Part shown: positions 9,000 to 18,933 of the stretch, piece after piece
How the letters are laid out: the number at the start of each line of letters is the position of its first letter
Position numbering within the stretch: the stretch's first letter is position 1
From: Byssochlamys sp. IMV 00236
Taxonomy: Eukaryota; Ascomycota; Eurotiomycetes; Eurotiales; Thermoascaceae
DNA length: 36,970 nucleotides
Assembly (NCBI GenBank): GCA_001931875.2
Contig: MSJH02000365.1
Coordinates: 1-36,970, forward strand
Reading direction: 5' to 3'
Notes under the pieces: model-generated
What the model was told of the DNA's origin: nothing
Database searches by the model: none
What the model saw: the letters and a program-made list of their open reading frames with translations, nothing else
Position numbers and translations under genes: made by a program

Positions 9000-11036
9000 A
9001 TGGATCCTGATAATACAACAGTACCTGGAGACCAGCCTATGGAGGAGGAGATGTACTCTTCTTGGGCACTTTTGATATTTATGACGTTGCTAATGGGAGC
9101 CTTGTGGACAAGCTACTTTTTACAACTAAGAAAGATTCGTGCAGTTCATGAGACAGTCATTTCGATCATGGCAGGTCAGTTTCAACAAGTTATTATAGTC
9201 TCTTTCTGTACTGATATGCTTAAATAGGCATGATTGTTGGATTAGTCATAAAGCTTGCTCCAGGAACAATAATTCAAGGTATGGTCAAGTTTAAGGAAGG
9301 TGTGTTCTTCAACCTATTACTTCCACCCATCATATTGAACTCTGGTTATGAACTCAAGAGAGTAAAAAGAGGAAAAATAGAAGACAATGAAAGGCCATTA
9401 ACCAGACTGACTGCAGTTTTATGTAGCGTAACTTCTTTTTGAATTTTGGAACCATTTTAATATTTGCCATGGTGGGCACCTTTATCTGTGCCATTGTTAC
9501 TGGGTAAATTAAATAGGTCTTGGCAAAATATTAGCTGACAGATGGATACTATAGTGTGCTGACATTTATCTATGCGCTTATCAACCCAGAAGGCTTGAAT
9601 ATAAGCTTCTTAGATAGCATGATCTATGGTTCTATTTTATCAGCTACAGATCCAGTAACAATATTAGCCATCTTCAATCAACTTCATGTAGACCCACAAC
9701 TATTTTCTATTATTTCAGGAGAATCTTTGCTGAATGATGCTGTTGCTATCGTCTTGTCAGAGTAAGAAGGACCGGATGTTAAAGGGCAATTTATTAAAGG
9801 GCTATTATTAGCACACTCCGTCATTTCCGTGGTCAAGAGCTACATGCAGTCAATATCCTCAAAGGTATCGGCCTTTTCTTGGGTGTATTCTGGGCCTCGA
9901 CCCTGATAGGTATTGTCTGCGGTGTACTTGTTGCACTAATCATGAAGTTCTCTCAGCTCCACAAGTTTCCAAACATTGAAGCTTGCTTTGTTCTATTAAT
10001 GGCCTACAGCAGCTACTTTTTCTCAAATGCAATTCAAATGTCTGGTATCGTCACACTACTTTTCACGGGCATCACACTCAAGCATTACGCTTATGATAAT
10101 CTATCTTTAAAGAGCAAGCGAGCAACCAAGTCCATGTGCCAGATACTATCCCAGCTTTCTGAGAATTTCATTTTTATCTACTTGGGTGTTAATCTCTTTA
10201 CACAAGACGATCTGGACTATAAACCTCTTTTCATCATCATTACCTTGGCGTTCATCTGTATTGCTCGTTATGCATCTGTAGCACCCCTCTCTATCCTGAT
10301 CAACGCTGTGTGTAGAGCTTTAGGTAACCCCGAGCAGCTACCCAGGAATCATCAGATCATGCTTTTTTGGGCTGGACTTAGAGGGGCTGTAGCCTTTGCG
10401 CTTGCGTCAGGTATCACAGGTGAAAGCGCACCTGCAATGCGCACGACTATCCTGGCTGTCGTTGTCCTCACAGTGCTCCTCTTTGGTGGCACAACTAGCC
10501 GAATGCTTCAAATACTTGACATTAAAACAGGCGTTGCCGAGCCTGATGAGTCTGGCAGCGAAGATGAGGAGGGAGAAGAAGATGGTAGAACAGGCAATTA
10601 TCAAAGAGTCAATAATTTTGAGCCATCAACTCAACGTAAGCGGCAATTTGACGAAAATGATGTCTCCATCGGTGGTTTACTTTCGGGGCCACTCGGAGAG
10701 CCTATTATCGAGGACCGTGCGCCTCACTGGTTTGTGTCATTTGATGAAAAATGGCTAAAGCCCGCTCTGACAAAGAAACATGTTCAAAGAAATCAATCCT
10801 TGGCTGAGTACTGGAAAGAAAAAAGAAGAAAGATGGAAAGGGCGAACAGGAACATGTTGGACGGTATTCGTTCGTTCCCATTTGATGAAGATCAAAGCGA
10901 TGCAGTGACCCTTAATTCTGTCAAGGCAACTACAAGCAGGCCAAGCTATAACAACAGAAACTCACCAAAGATCGTCGTAGGGTCAGGTAGAATGTTTGGT
11001 CGGTCACCAACTCATGAGTCGGATGAAGAAGTATGA
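9000..11036 (+). CDS. NHX1: Na+(K+)/H+ exchanger, NHX/NHE type (CPA1 family)
   Basis: Five exons: 9000-9174, 9228-9361, 9427-9503, 9555-9761, 9812-11036; 1818 nt, 605 aa. About a dozen hydrophobic segments fill residues 20-445. Signature blocks are [17 protein letters not shown] (the amiloride-region motif), SATDPVT (158-164), [15 protein letters not shown] (184-198, with the Asn-Asp pair that binds the cation) and [14 protein letters not shown]. The family exchanges Na+ or K+ for H+; this form without a signal peptide and with a short acidic hydrophilic tail ([14 protein letters not shown]) resembles endosomal/prevacuolar NHX exchangers rather than the plasma-membrane NhaP type. The family position is secure, the organelle is inferred. 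The tail ends HESDEEV. A poly(A) signal AATAAA lies at 11115-11120. The next gene converges from the other strand. Confidence 0.93.
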
Positions 11037-11114
11037 ACTGTTACCCTCGCATGAAAAAAAACATATATACTTGATATTCCCCCCTTTTTTTATGTATATT
11101 TTCTAGAAGCCACT

Positions 11115-11120
11115 AATAAA
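11115..11120 (+). promoter_or_regulatory. Poly(A) signal of the exchanger gene
   Basis: AATAAA, 79 bases after the stop codon and before the converging small gene. Confidence 0.5.
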
Positions 11121-11220
11121 GCTATCATTACTGGATAATTATCCCTTTTTTAGATTAGTTTATTTTCTCTTTGTATAGATATATCAAATAGGAGTATGGG
11201 TCTCAGACTATACACCTGTC

Positions 11221-11520
11221 TTAAGCTTCTGGCTCTGGTGGAGTTAAAAGCTGTTGAGTAACTCCACCGACAACTTTAGAAACTTGGGCATTGGTCGTCA
11301 AGGCAAAATCAGTAGCGCAATTCAAGTATTCATTATCTGTATCATCCTCTTCGCCAGGCTGTCTACAACTTTGTGAACGCGCAGCTCCATTAGCGGCACC
11401 TTCAACTAATTCTTCCAGTGAGGTGGCCCTTTTAGCTATTGTACGAACAGCGGCAGCAGTGATCGAAGAGATAAGAGCGAAGGTAGTCAGTAAGCAAACA
11501 GAGAGAACAAACGAACGCAT
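11221..11520 (-). CDS. Small secreted protein with a Kex2-type site
   Basis: A single-exon frame of 99 residues. The N-terminus is a clear signal peptide (MRSFVLSVCLLTTFALISS, cleavage probably near ITAAA), followed by IAKR, a dibasic site where the Golgi protease Kex2 would cut, leaving a mature part of about 70 residues that starts ATSLEELVEG. It has two cysteines (SCRQPGE and LNCATD), enough for one disulfide, an acidic middle (EEDDTDNEY) and a Pro/Glu tail. I know no family for it. It converges on the exchanger gene with about 180 bp between stops. Small size, signal and propeptide fit a cell-surface or secreted effector-like role, but no function can be assigned. Confidence 0.6.
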   Translation of the reverse strand: MRSFVLSVCLLTTFALISSITAAAVRTIAKRATSLEELVEGAANGAARSQSCRQPGEEDDTDNEYLNCATDFALTTNAQVSKVVGGVTQQLLTPPEPEA

Positions 11521-11529
11521 GGCTGTTTA

Positions 11530-12103
11530 ATATAGTAGAAAATGGAAGAAATGAATGAATTAAATCGCAACTAATTTATACTTTATTCTGTACAATATGC
11601 ATCTTCTCCCTTTCAATAAGGGATAAACTTAGTGCGCTCCAAAGATTACTTGAAGTATAGGTATTAAAGTTGATTCCATTTTGAAAGTGCACAATAATGA
11701 CAATCAAAAAAGTGAGTTTTGCTTGTACAGATGCTCTTGAGAATGTCTTGGTTATCACTGTTGACATGATCTTTTGACAATTTCTGTTATTTACATAGAA
11801 CTATTTTATTAATTTAATCAAACATGTCTTTGAGTACTTTATAAAGAACTCATTGAGTTTATTTTTAAAGGTTGTAATCAATGTTTGGTAAATTAAAATA
11901 AAATGGACAAAAGTCTATCTTTAGTGGAACAAAACAGTAAGCTAAGCATATCAAAGAAAAAGAAGGGGAAATGATGCACCAGGTAACCATAGCAACAAAA
12001 AAAGTAAAGTCACAGATTGTTTTCGTTGTCACAAAGTGACTTTTTTATTTTTTGAACAAAAAAAGTAGGGCAGCTTTTTGCAACTGTTACTAATATATTA
12101 CAA
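11530..12103. other. Intergenic region between the secreted protein and the Utp12-domain gene
   Basis: Probably holds the two divergent promoters. No frame with motifs; in particular no WD40-encoding exon that could extend the Utp12-domain protein was recognised on the plus strand. Confidence 0.45.
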
Positions 12104-12912
12104 ATGGCCAAAAAGGGAGACAAGAACAACAGAAGATCGTCAATAGTAGAGGATATGAAGAAAAGCGAAACTATAGAAATAGCAAATGGAGAAGTTGATC
12201 ATAGTAAATTCAGCGTGATTCGACAGGGTAACGAATATAATGTCCCAAAAGAGATTAAGCACTGGAACGAATTAAAGCAAGAATGCACAACAGCCGAAGA
12301 GATCCACAACACAGTGAGACGTTTACCTTTGGATAATGTTTTACCTTTACTACAAGAACTATTAGAAAAATTCGATGTCCAACAAGCAAGAGATACAGAA
12401 CTAACAGAATGGATCAAGGCTGTCCTTTTGACACACACAGCTTACTTTATGTCACTACCAGAAATTGTGCAGCAATTGTCTGATCTATATAACGAGCTGA
12501 ATGTTCGATTGACCGTATATCCTAAACTGCTAGCTATGCATGGTCGACTGGGGCTTATACAAAGACAGATTGATTATCGCAACCGTAAAGAAGAGGATGA
12601 AAGTGAAGATGAAGATGAAGAGGATGTGAAGGTGTTTAGTGAAAGTGAAGATGAGGATGCTGAAGATGATGCTGTGGCCTATGGTGATGAAGAAGACGAT
12701 GAAGACAATGATGATTTAATGGATATTGATGATAGCCATGGTCATGATAATAATAACGATGAGGTAAAATTCCTCCTTTTGTTTAGCCCTTACATGCTTA
12801 TACTGAATGTATTTTATAGGAAACCATGTTTGCTGAGGAGGAAGAGGATTATCTGAATACAGAAGATGAAGAAGATGAAGAAGATTTGAGTGAAAGTGAA
12901 GCTGAAGAGTAA
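12104..12912 (+). CDS. Stand-alone Utp12-domain protein (ribosome biogenesis, UTP5/WDR43 C-terminus-like)
   Basis: Two exons, 12104-12763 and 12820-12912; 753 nt, 250 aa. Residues about 57-159 match the Utp12 domain: LPLLQELLEKF, then WIKAVLLTHTAYFMSLPEI, then YPKLLAMHGRLGLIQRQIDY. In WDR43/Utp5 and relatives this helical domain sits behind a WD40 propeller and holds together t-UTP/UTP-B subunits of the small-subunit processome, which makes 18S rRNA in the nucleolus. Here there is no propeller: the protein begins MAKKGDKNNRRSS, a basic, nuclear-signal-like start. The rest is an acidic tail (long Glu/Asp runs with Ser, e.g. ESEDEDEEDVKVF), ending SESEAEE, typical of nucleolar proteins and of casein kinase 2 targets. 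Poly(A) signal AATAAA at 12931-12936. A split UTP5 or a paralogue are both possible. Confidence 0.78.
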
Positions 12913-13316
12913 TAATAGACAGTCATGTGTAATAAAAAGTCTGCATTTTATCCCATTTGATAACCCTGAAAAGTAATTAATTCTTGCGCAGACGTCTGAT
13001 TGGACTACGCATACACACACAAACATGAGGCTTTCATAGTGTCACAGCCGAGACTATTTTATTTCTATTTTAAGTCAGCTGTCCGTTTGGATACCTTTTC
13101 AAAATGATTATATTACTGTCTTTTGAATGATGACTCTTACTTGTAGAAACGATTAGATATCAAATACAGTGAAGGCACCTTTAAAGGCTTAAACTCATGC
13201 AGATTCACGCGTAAGATACTTTGTAACACCGATGGGGTGAATGAGGTCACATAAAGTAGAACAATAGAGCTCTTTTTTTTCCTCTTTTCTTCTTCTTCTT
13301 TATATACCATCCTGCT

Positions 13317-16300
13317 ATGCCAGTTATAAACCATTTAGCCAACAAAGTTAAACATAAGTTACGAGAAACAGTTAGCTGTATAGTCAATCCAGATGCTAGT
13401 AAACTAGACGAGGAAGAGGAAGAATATCTTGCTGAAGGACATAGATATGGTTCATTTGCTCCAGTACGGCATGATGCAATGGTTAAATTTTTTATTGATG
13501 GCCACAACTATTGCTGGTAACCAAAATTAAATTATACCTGACATCCAATTTATGATATGGGTTACAGGGCTGTATCAGAAGCTATTGAGAATGCAAAAGA
13601 AGTCATCTTTATTGCAGATTGGTGGCTGGTAAGTAACAAGAAAAAGAAAGGCGTTCACCTATTGACCCCGTTTTCTATTTTCTGTAAAATACAAAGTCAC
13701 CAGAGCTGGTAAAGCAAAAATCGTTATGTTAAATAGTTCCTCTAATGAAAGTGTCTTAGTACCTCCGAAGACCCCCAGCCAAATATCCGCAATACCGAAT
13801 TGATAATTTACTAAAGAGAAAGGCAGAGGAAGGTGTTCTTATTTACATTGTTGTATACAAGGTACCAAAGGGATACACTATAGGATGAACACTATCTAAA
13901 CACTAGGTTTAGGAAGTCGAGATGGCAATGACACTGGATAGCGCCTATACGAAGAAGAAATTACAGGATTTGCATGAGAATATTGTAGGTAAAGTGTGCA
14001 TAAAAAACTATGCATAGTGCATGTGCGTTACTGATCATGAGCTTAGTGCAAAGACACCCTGATCATGCAGTTGGAGGAACGTTCTTTTGGTCTCATCATG
14101 AAAAGTTTGTTGTAATTGACAATCGTATCGCCTTTGTAGGCGGAATTGATTTATGCTATGGGTAGTAACAACAATAGAACAAGATAAGTTCAGAAGTATT
14201 AATCTTTATTTTAGACGCTGGGATACGCATGCACATCGGTTAGCAGACTTTCATTCATCCGATCCTACTTTAGAAATATTCCCTGGCCAAGATTATAGTG
14301 ATGCACGCTTACGAGACTTTGAGCATGGTAAGAGCGATATGATGTTGAATTGGATATATGTATAACCAAAAAGTATTTCAGTTAATGAATGGGATCTGAG
14401 ACTTGTAGACAAGACAATTATTCCTAGAATGCCTTGGCACGACATGGCCTTATGCATGGTAAGTACAATGAACAACAAAAGACGATAATCTTTAACCATG
14501 ATTGAAATAGTTGGGTCATCCAGTCTTGGATGTTGCACGTCACTTTTGCGACAGATGGAATTTTATTAAGCAATCAAAGGCACTGGACAAGAGACATGTA
14601 CCTTTCCTAAAGCCACCTGCTGGTGGTTACAGTAGTTACCAAAACTTCAAGATCCCTCTGGAGAGTAGATTACTGCGATCCTACCACTATGGTCACTCAA
14701 CCCATGGCGTCCAAGGCACATGTCGAGTTCAAGTACTTCGTAGTAGCGCAGAATGGAGTTCAGGCATTAAATTAGAGGTATATAACACTGTTAATTAAAA
14801 GAAGCAGCCCCTCTCATTCATCATAGCATTCTATTCAAAACGCCTACATTGATGTCATTACACAAGCAAAGCATTACATTTATATAGAAAACCAATTCTT
14901 TAGTAAGTGTATAAAAAGCAGATGCATGAAAAACGTGTCCTTATATGTCTTTTTTAGTTACAACAACTGAAAAAGATGATAATTACATCATAAAAAATCA
15001 AATTGGAACTGCCATTGTGAACCGTATTATTAAAGCTCACGAGGAACAAGAAAAATTCAAGGTGTTTGTGCTGATTCCTTTGATGCCTGCTTTCCCCGCT
15101 GAATTAAGCACCAAGGATGCAGCTACAGCAAGGTATTCTTTGAATAACATACATGTACAGTCATGACTTACACTATGACGTTTTCTTTAGACTGGTTATG
15201 TATTATCAATACGTTTCCATATGTAGTGGACCTAAAAGTATTTATGAAAAACTTCGAAAAGCAAACATCAACCCCGAAGATTACATTCGCTTTTACAGCT
15301 TAAGAAGCTATGACCGAATCAATCGTCCTATAGTCGAAGAAATGCTTGCAAGAAGCGCAGGATATACACCCTATGATGCCATAGGCCGAGTCATCTTGAA
15401 TGAAGAAGAAAAAGAGGAAAAGGAAATTCCACCTGCTGGTTTTGTTCTTCCACAAGATCGACCTCCCAGAGAAGGGTTCACTGCTGCTACGTCAATTGCA
15501 CCAGATGCGATGGGTGGTGGACATAAGGTGATGAATGAACCTTGGGTAAGTGACAGGGCAAACTATCAGCCTAGAGATGATATCCATGAAAAGCAAGAAG
15601 CCAGCGATTATGTAACAGAAGAACTGTACATTCACGGAAAACTACTTATTGCAGATGATCGTGTGGTTATCATGGGCTCTGCTAATTTGAATGATCGTTC
15701 ACAATGTGGTGATCGAGACTCAGAAATTGCAGTTATTGTGGAAGACCAAGAGACGATACTCTCTCGTATGAACAATCAACCGGTAAGGGAAGCTTTACTA
15801 TCTGTATTGGAGCTAATGATGACTATATAGTATGAAGCAAGTAGATTCGCAGCTACACTTCGACGTCAATTATGGAAAGAACATTTAGGTCTGATTAAAG
15901 AGGAAGAAATGGATTTTGTTACACCGGCTATGCTGCCACTACCTGTGCCCCACGTGGATCTAACTCAGACCAAGGAGGATCACTGGGTGATGGATCCTCT
16001 GGATGAAGAAACACTCGTACGATGGAACAAGACTGCAGCAACAAACACTCTTGCTTTCCGTAATGTTTTCCACTGTGTCCCTGATGATACATGTAAGTAC
16101 TCAATTAAAATGAAAAATCAACAAGTAACCAAGTATCTTTTAGTAACAAACTGGGATGAATATCATGCATTTTACCCCGATCCAAGCAAGATTAATCTTG
16201 GTCATGTTTATGATCCCAATATGTCTGTTCAAGAAATCAGAGAAAATTTGGACAAGATCCATGGTCACCTCGTTGAATTCCCTACCCAATTTTTACGTTT

Positions 16301-16364
16301 TGAAGACCTGCAAGGAAGCTCATTACCCATCGTAGGCACAGCTGTACAAGAATTATACACTTAA
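13317..16364 (+). CDS. Phospholipase D, eukaryotic HKD type, without PX/PH domains
   Basis: Fourteen exons: 13317-13516, 13568-13628, 13697-13708, 13760-13861, 13913-13988, 14047-14161, 14215-14327, 14382-14458, 14511-14777, 14827-14902, 14958-15132, 15191-15782, 15831-16092, 16144-16364; 2349 nt, 782 aa. It cleaves phosphatidylcholine to phosphatidic acid and choline. HKD motif 1 is [17 protein letters not shown] (H168, K170, D175) and motif 2 is [20 protein letters not shown] (H573, K575, D580). Other family blocks: [38 protein letters not shown]. The C-terminus ELYT resembles the EVWT/EVFT ends of PLD1 enzymes, where the last residues matter for activity. Yeast Spo14 and animal PLD1 have long N-terminal PX and PH domains; here only about 70 residues precede the catalytic core. 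Exon 3 is 12 nt and encodes exactly SPEL. All sites are GT-AG. Confidence 0.93.
13697..13708 (+). other. 12-nt micro-exon of the phospholipase D gene
   Basis: TCACCAGAGCTG lies between ACAAAG (acceptor) and GTAAAG (donor), phase 0 on both sides. It supplies SPEL, which is conserved in PLD proteins between WWL and YLRRPP; skipping it would keep the frame but remove these residues. Confidence 0.75.
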
Positions 16365-16617
16365 ACCTTTGTTATGCATAATATAGTTTGCTAAAAATTA
16401 AATCAAGTATACAATTTTTTTTGTAGTACGCAAAAGTGGTTCATGGGCATCAGAGGATAAGCCAACAAGGGGAGATATCGTTCATCTACCTCTTCCGTGA
16501 TTAAACATTGTTTTCGCTGTTTTAAATTTATCCAACGGATTCCGGAAATTTTATTCAACCGAGAAAAACTTTTTTGGAGAGAGCATTGTTCCTTTCTTTT
16601 TTTTTTTAAGCATAATC

Positions 16618-16872
16618 ATGCCTCTTCCATTATCCTCATTTGCATCTATACTTAGTACAAGCAAGCCTTTATTAGGTAAAGCTATTGGCCCTTTAGCTAC
16701 TTCAACTATCATACGTCAGCAACAGCAGCAATCAAATGAGATAACAGAAAGCTCAATTCTTAATTCATTCCCAAGACCTAATTTGCAACCAACACTTAAT
16801 TTAAAGAATATCAAGGTCACTACCTGCTTCAACTGTGAGGGACCACACTCTACCGAGTTTTGTCCTTGTTAG
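16618..16872 (+). CDS. Small protein with a C-terminal zinc-knuckle-like motif
   Basis: An intronless 84-residue frame. The N-terminus (MPLPLSSFASILSTSKPLLG) is rich in Ser, Leu and Pro with few charges and could be a mitochondrial presequence; next come a short Gln run (RQQQQQSNE) and a C-terminal CFNCEGPHSTEFCPC. The spacing C-x2-C-x3-H-x4-C is one residue shorter than a classical CCHC zinc knuckle, so metal or RNA binding is plausible but not shown. It follows the PLD gene by about 250 bp on the same strand, with a pyrimidine-rich stretch right before the ATG as in expressed genes. I do not recognise the family. The protein is probably real because the motif ends exactly at the stop codon. 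Confidence 0.5.
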   Translation: MPLPLSSFASILSTSKPLLGKAIGPLATSTIIRQQQQQSNEITESSILNSFPRPNLQPTLNLKNIKVTTCFNCEGPHSTEFCPC

Positions 16873-17160
16873 AGAAAGAGAGAAAGAAAGAGGGAAATAT
16901 GTGTATATTGTATTTATTTCTTAAAGACTGTAACAATAGTAATCTGATTCATAATTTGTATTTTTATCAAAGTAAATATGTACGTATTTATATGTAAAAC
17001 AATCAATAAATGTAAACTGGATTTGTCAGGAACAACAAACTATTACATCACATAAAACGGCCAAGCTCAGCTTTTTTATGAATAAAGTTGCCAGATATGC
17101 ATTGTTAAAAAAAAATGTGTCAATTAATCATAACAAAACAAACTTCCATGATTTCTATTT
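16873..17160. other. 3' region of the small zinc-knuckle gene
   Basis: AT-rich, with a purine-rich GAGAAAGAAAG stretch directly after the stop codon and AATAAA at about 17006-17011 as a possible poly(A) signal. No gene seen. Confidence 0.4.
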
Positions 17161-17574
17161 GGCCAACACTACATGCACCAGAAAATAAGCTAATGCTACG
17201 GGCGCTTCCTTGGGACGCTACCTATGTTGTCACTATACAGCTTTACATTACCAACGTCTCTGCCTAATCTAAGGCTGCCCAATTCACTCTCTGATATAAA
17301 ATACGAATTTATCATAATTACACATGAGCTAAGTGGTCCTTTTTGACTAACTGACAACATAAACTTAGAATATAAAAATAACAACATTTCTTTTTATCTC
17401 TTCTTTTTCTTGAAAAGATAAACAATCCAAGACGGTAAATTCAAAAACTCATGTTTAGCTTGACGCTACACATTGAATAGCTTTGTTGGATTACATTATA
17501 GGTAATAGGTAGAGACGGTGCCTGTAGCATTAGTCTAATTTCTGGCGCATTTTCTGGTGTATATAGCGTTTCCC
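17161..17574 (+). mobile_element. MITE family, copy D (best preserved, about 414 bp)
   Basis: Left end CACTACATGCACCAGAAAAT preceded by GGCCAA; right end, on the minus strand, GGGAAACGCTATATACACC then AGAAAATGCGCCAGAAA. Both ends also carry the subterminal block CTAATGCTAC, so the inverted repeat is composite and about 50 bp long. Non-coding. It lies directly upstream of the serine-recombinase-like relic. Confidence 0.75.
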
Positions 17575-17618
17575 GTTATCTTTCGCAAGATGGTGTTCGA
17601 ATGCTCGTTTATCCTTCT

Positions 17619-18224
17619 TAAGAGTCCAAGAAGAACGAAGCAATAATATTCGAGCAAGATCTTGCCATGTTATGGATGAACAATTTCATGGTAAGTTCAA
17701 ACATTGGTATAATTAAAGTATTTTGCTAGATGATATCAAATCGGCAACTTGCTAATTTTTACCATTGTATCAGGAGTCAATTAGGAATTTAAAGCGAAAT
17801 GAGTGTGAAATAGTGGGATATGCTCGCAAGTTCCCTTCAAATGATAAAGTTGAAAACAGGGTGAAACTTTTGCAGAAAATGGTGGGCAACTTGCTAAATT
17901 GCTCCATGACAAGCAGAATATTTGTCTCTTTCTCCAGTTGCGCATCCACTTCATTCAGTGAAAGAGATACTACGACCGATAAATTTATATTTGCAAAATT
18001 AAGCAATATGAACGGAGATACTCAAGGCAAATCAAAATAGATGAAATCATATAAGCTAGAACTCACTCTATTATTAATTCACTACAAATATGCTTCATTA
18101 TTTACATGACGTCTATTTGGTATCTATCGATTATGCGGGGCTTACGTCAAGCTCTCTAGAGCTGAAAAAATTGATCGAAAACAATGATGGGATAAGAAAA
18201 TTGCAATTGATACTTTTGCTTTAG
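17619..18224 (+). pseudogene. Serine-recombinase-like (IS607 TnpA/resolvase-type) relic
   Basis: Exon pieces: up to 17690 (FEQDLAMLWMNNFM), a GTAAGT...CAG intron (17691-17773), then 17774-18040 reading ESIRNLKRNECEIVGYARKF and RVKLLQKMVGNLL and stopping at TAG, and in another frame 18090-18224 reading VYLVSIDYAGLTSSSLELKK. This reproduces the order of a small serine recombinase: a GYxRxS start, a helix with KLLQ, and a central strand with a conserved Asp. IS607-type elements, known in eukaryotes including fungi, encode such a TnpA beside a TnpB/Fanzor nuclease. The serine expected after ARK is Phe here, and a frame change separates the halves, so this copy is dead. Family assignment is from pattern memory and needs a profile search. 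Confidence 0.45.
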
Positions 18225-18360
18225 ACAATGAAATTCACTTATTTGATACAAAACTTTTAGCACCTGGCCTCATCTTTCTGGCCAAGTTTGATTGCAGAAA
18301 GAAGATTTTACAACGATCAAAATAACAATTGCAAAATATGAATAGTATAAATTGATTTTG

Positions 18361-18434
18361 ATTGGCCACCAACATCAATTTCAGTTATCCAATGACATCA
18401 TTTTTAATTGGCTAGTGACATTGATTTTGATTGG
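18361..18434. promoter_or_regulatory. Four CCAAT boxes in 74 bp, with a TATA-like stretch downstream
   Basis: CCAAT occurs at 18389-18393 and its complement ATTGG at 18361-18365, 18407-18411 and 18430-18434, embedded in repeated GATTTTGATTGG and AATGACATCA units. TATATATA follows at about 18498-18505, 64 bp beyond the last box. CCAAT boxes bind the Hap2/3/5 complex in fungi. The same units occur upstream of the DDE transposase at 36.39-36.44 kb, so this may be the promoter end of a related element rather than a host promoter. Confidence 0.45.
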
Positions 18435-18716
18435 TCGAGATATTACTTGTTGGAAGCACTGTATGTAGAAACAAACGAGTGAAATCCGAAACAAAAATAT
18501 ATATACACAGCAGAATAAATCCATTCTCATTTCATTCCATTTGATCTCTTTATCAAACCAAAGATAAATGCTATGACCACACCCTATAGTCCATACAAGA
18601 CTTTATCCACATATTGTGCGACTTGTTATAGAATTACCAAATCACCGCATGTATGAACAGATGTTGGAAAACAAGCGTAGAGGCTAAACACAAGATAAGA
18701 CGCAGAATATCAGAAA

Positions 18717-18860
18717 ATGTTCTTTGAATTTTTCACGACCTTGAAGGCTCAGGACCCTGATGTCGTGCAAGCTGATCACATCCTTTCTCAACACCAAAAC
18801 AACACTATGTCCGTAAGTGATTGCGCAGACGGATCTGAAAATGCCTGTGCCAAGGCTTAA
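18717..18860 (+). pseudogene. Truncated secreted-protein-like ORF
   Basis: Starts ATG, 47 residues, with AQDPDVVQADHILSQHQNNT followed by MSVSDCADGSENACAKA. The short cysteine-containing SVSDC...C segment recalls small secreted proteins of Mucorales, but a signal peptide is missing and no upstream exon was found. It sits about 210 bp downstream of the TATA-like stretch. Probably a broken copy. Confidence 0.3.
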
Positions 18861-18933
18861 CTTCAATCTTTTTTTTTTATCGATGGTACGAAAGTAATAT
18901 TCTGTTGATCCATTGATCAGGAGGCCAACGCTA

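Noticed and set aside
16425..16500. Possible extra 3' exon of phospholipase D after a TTTTTTTTGTAG acceptor
   Set aside because: The frame already ends at ELYT, matching the usual C-terminus of PLD enzymes, and the stretch shows no conserved motif.
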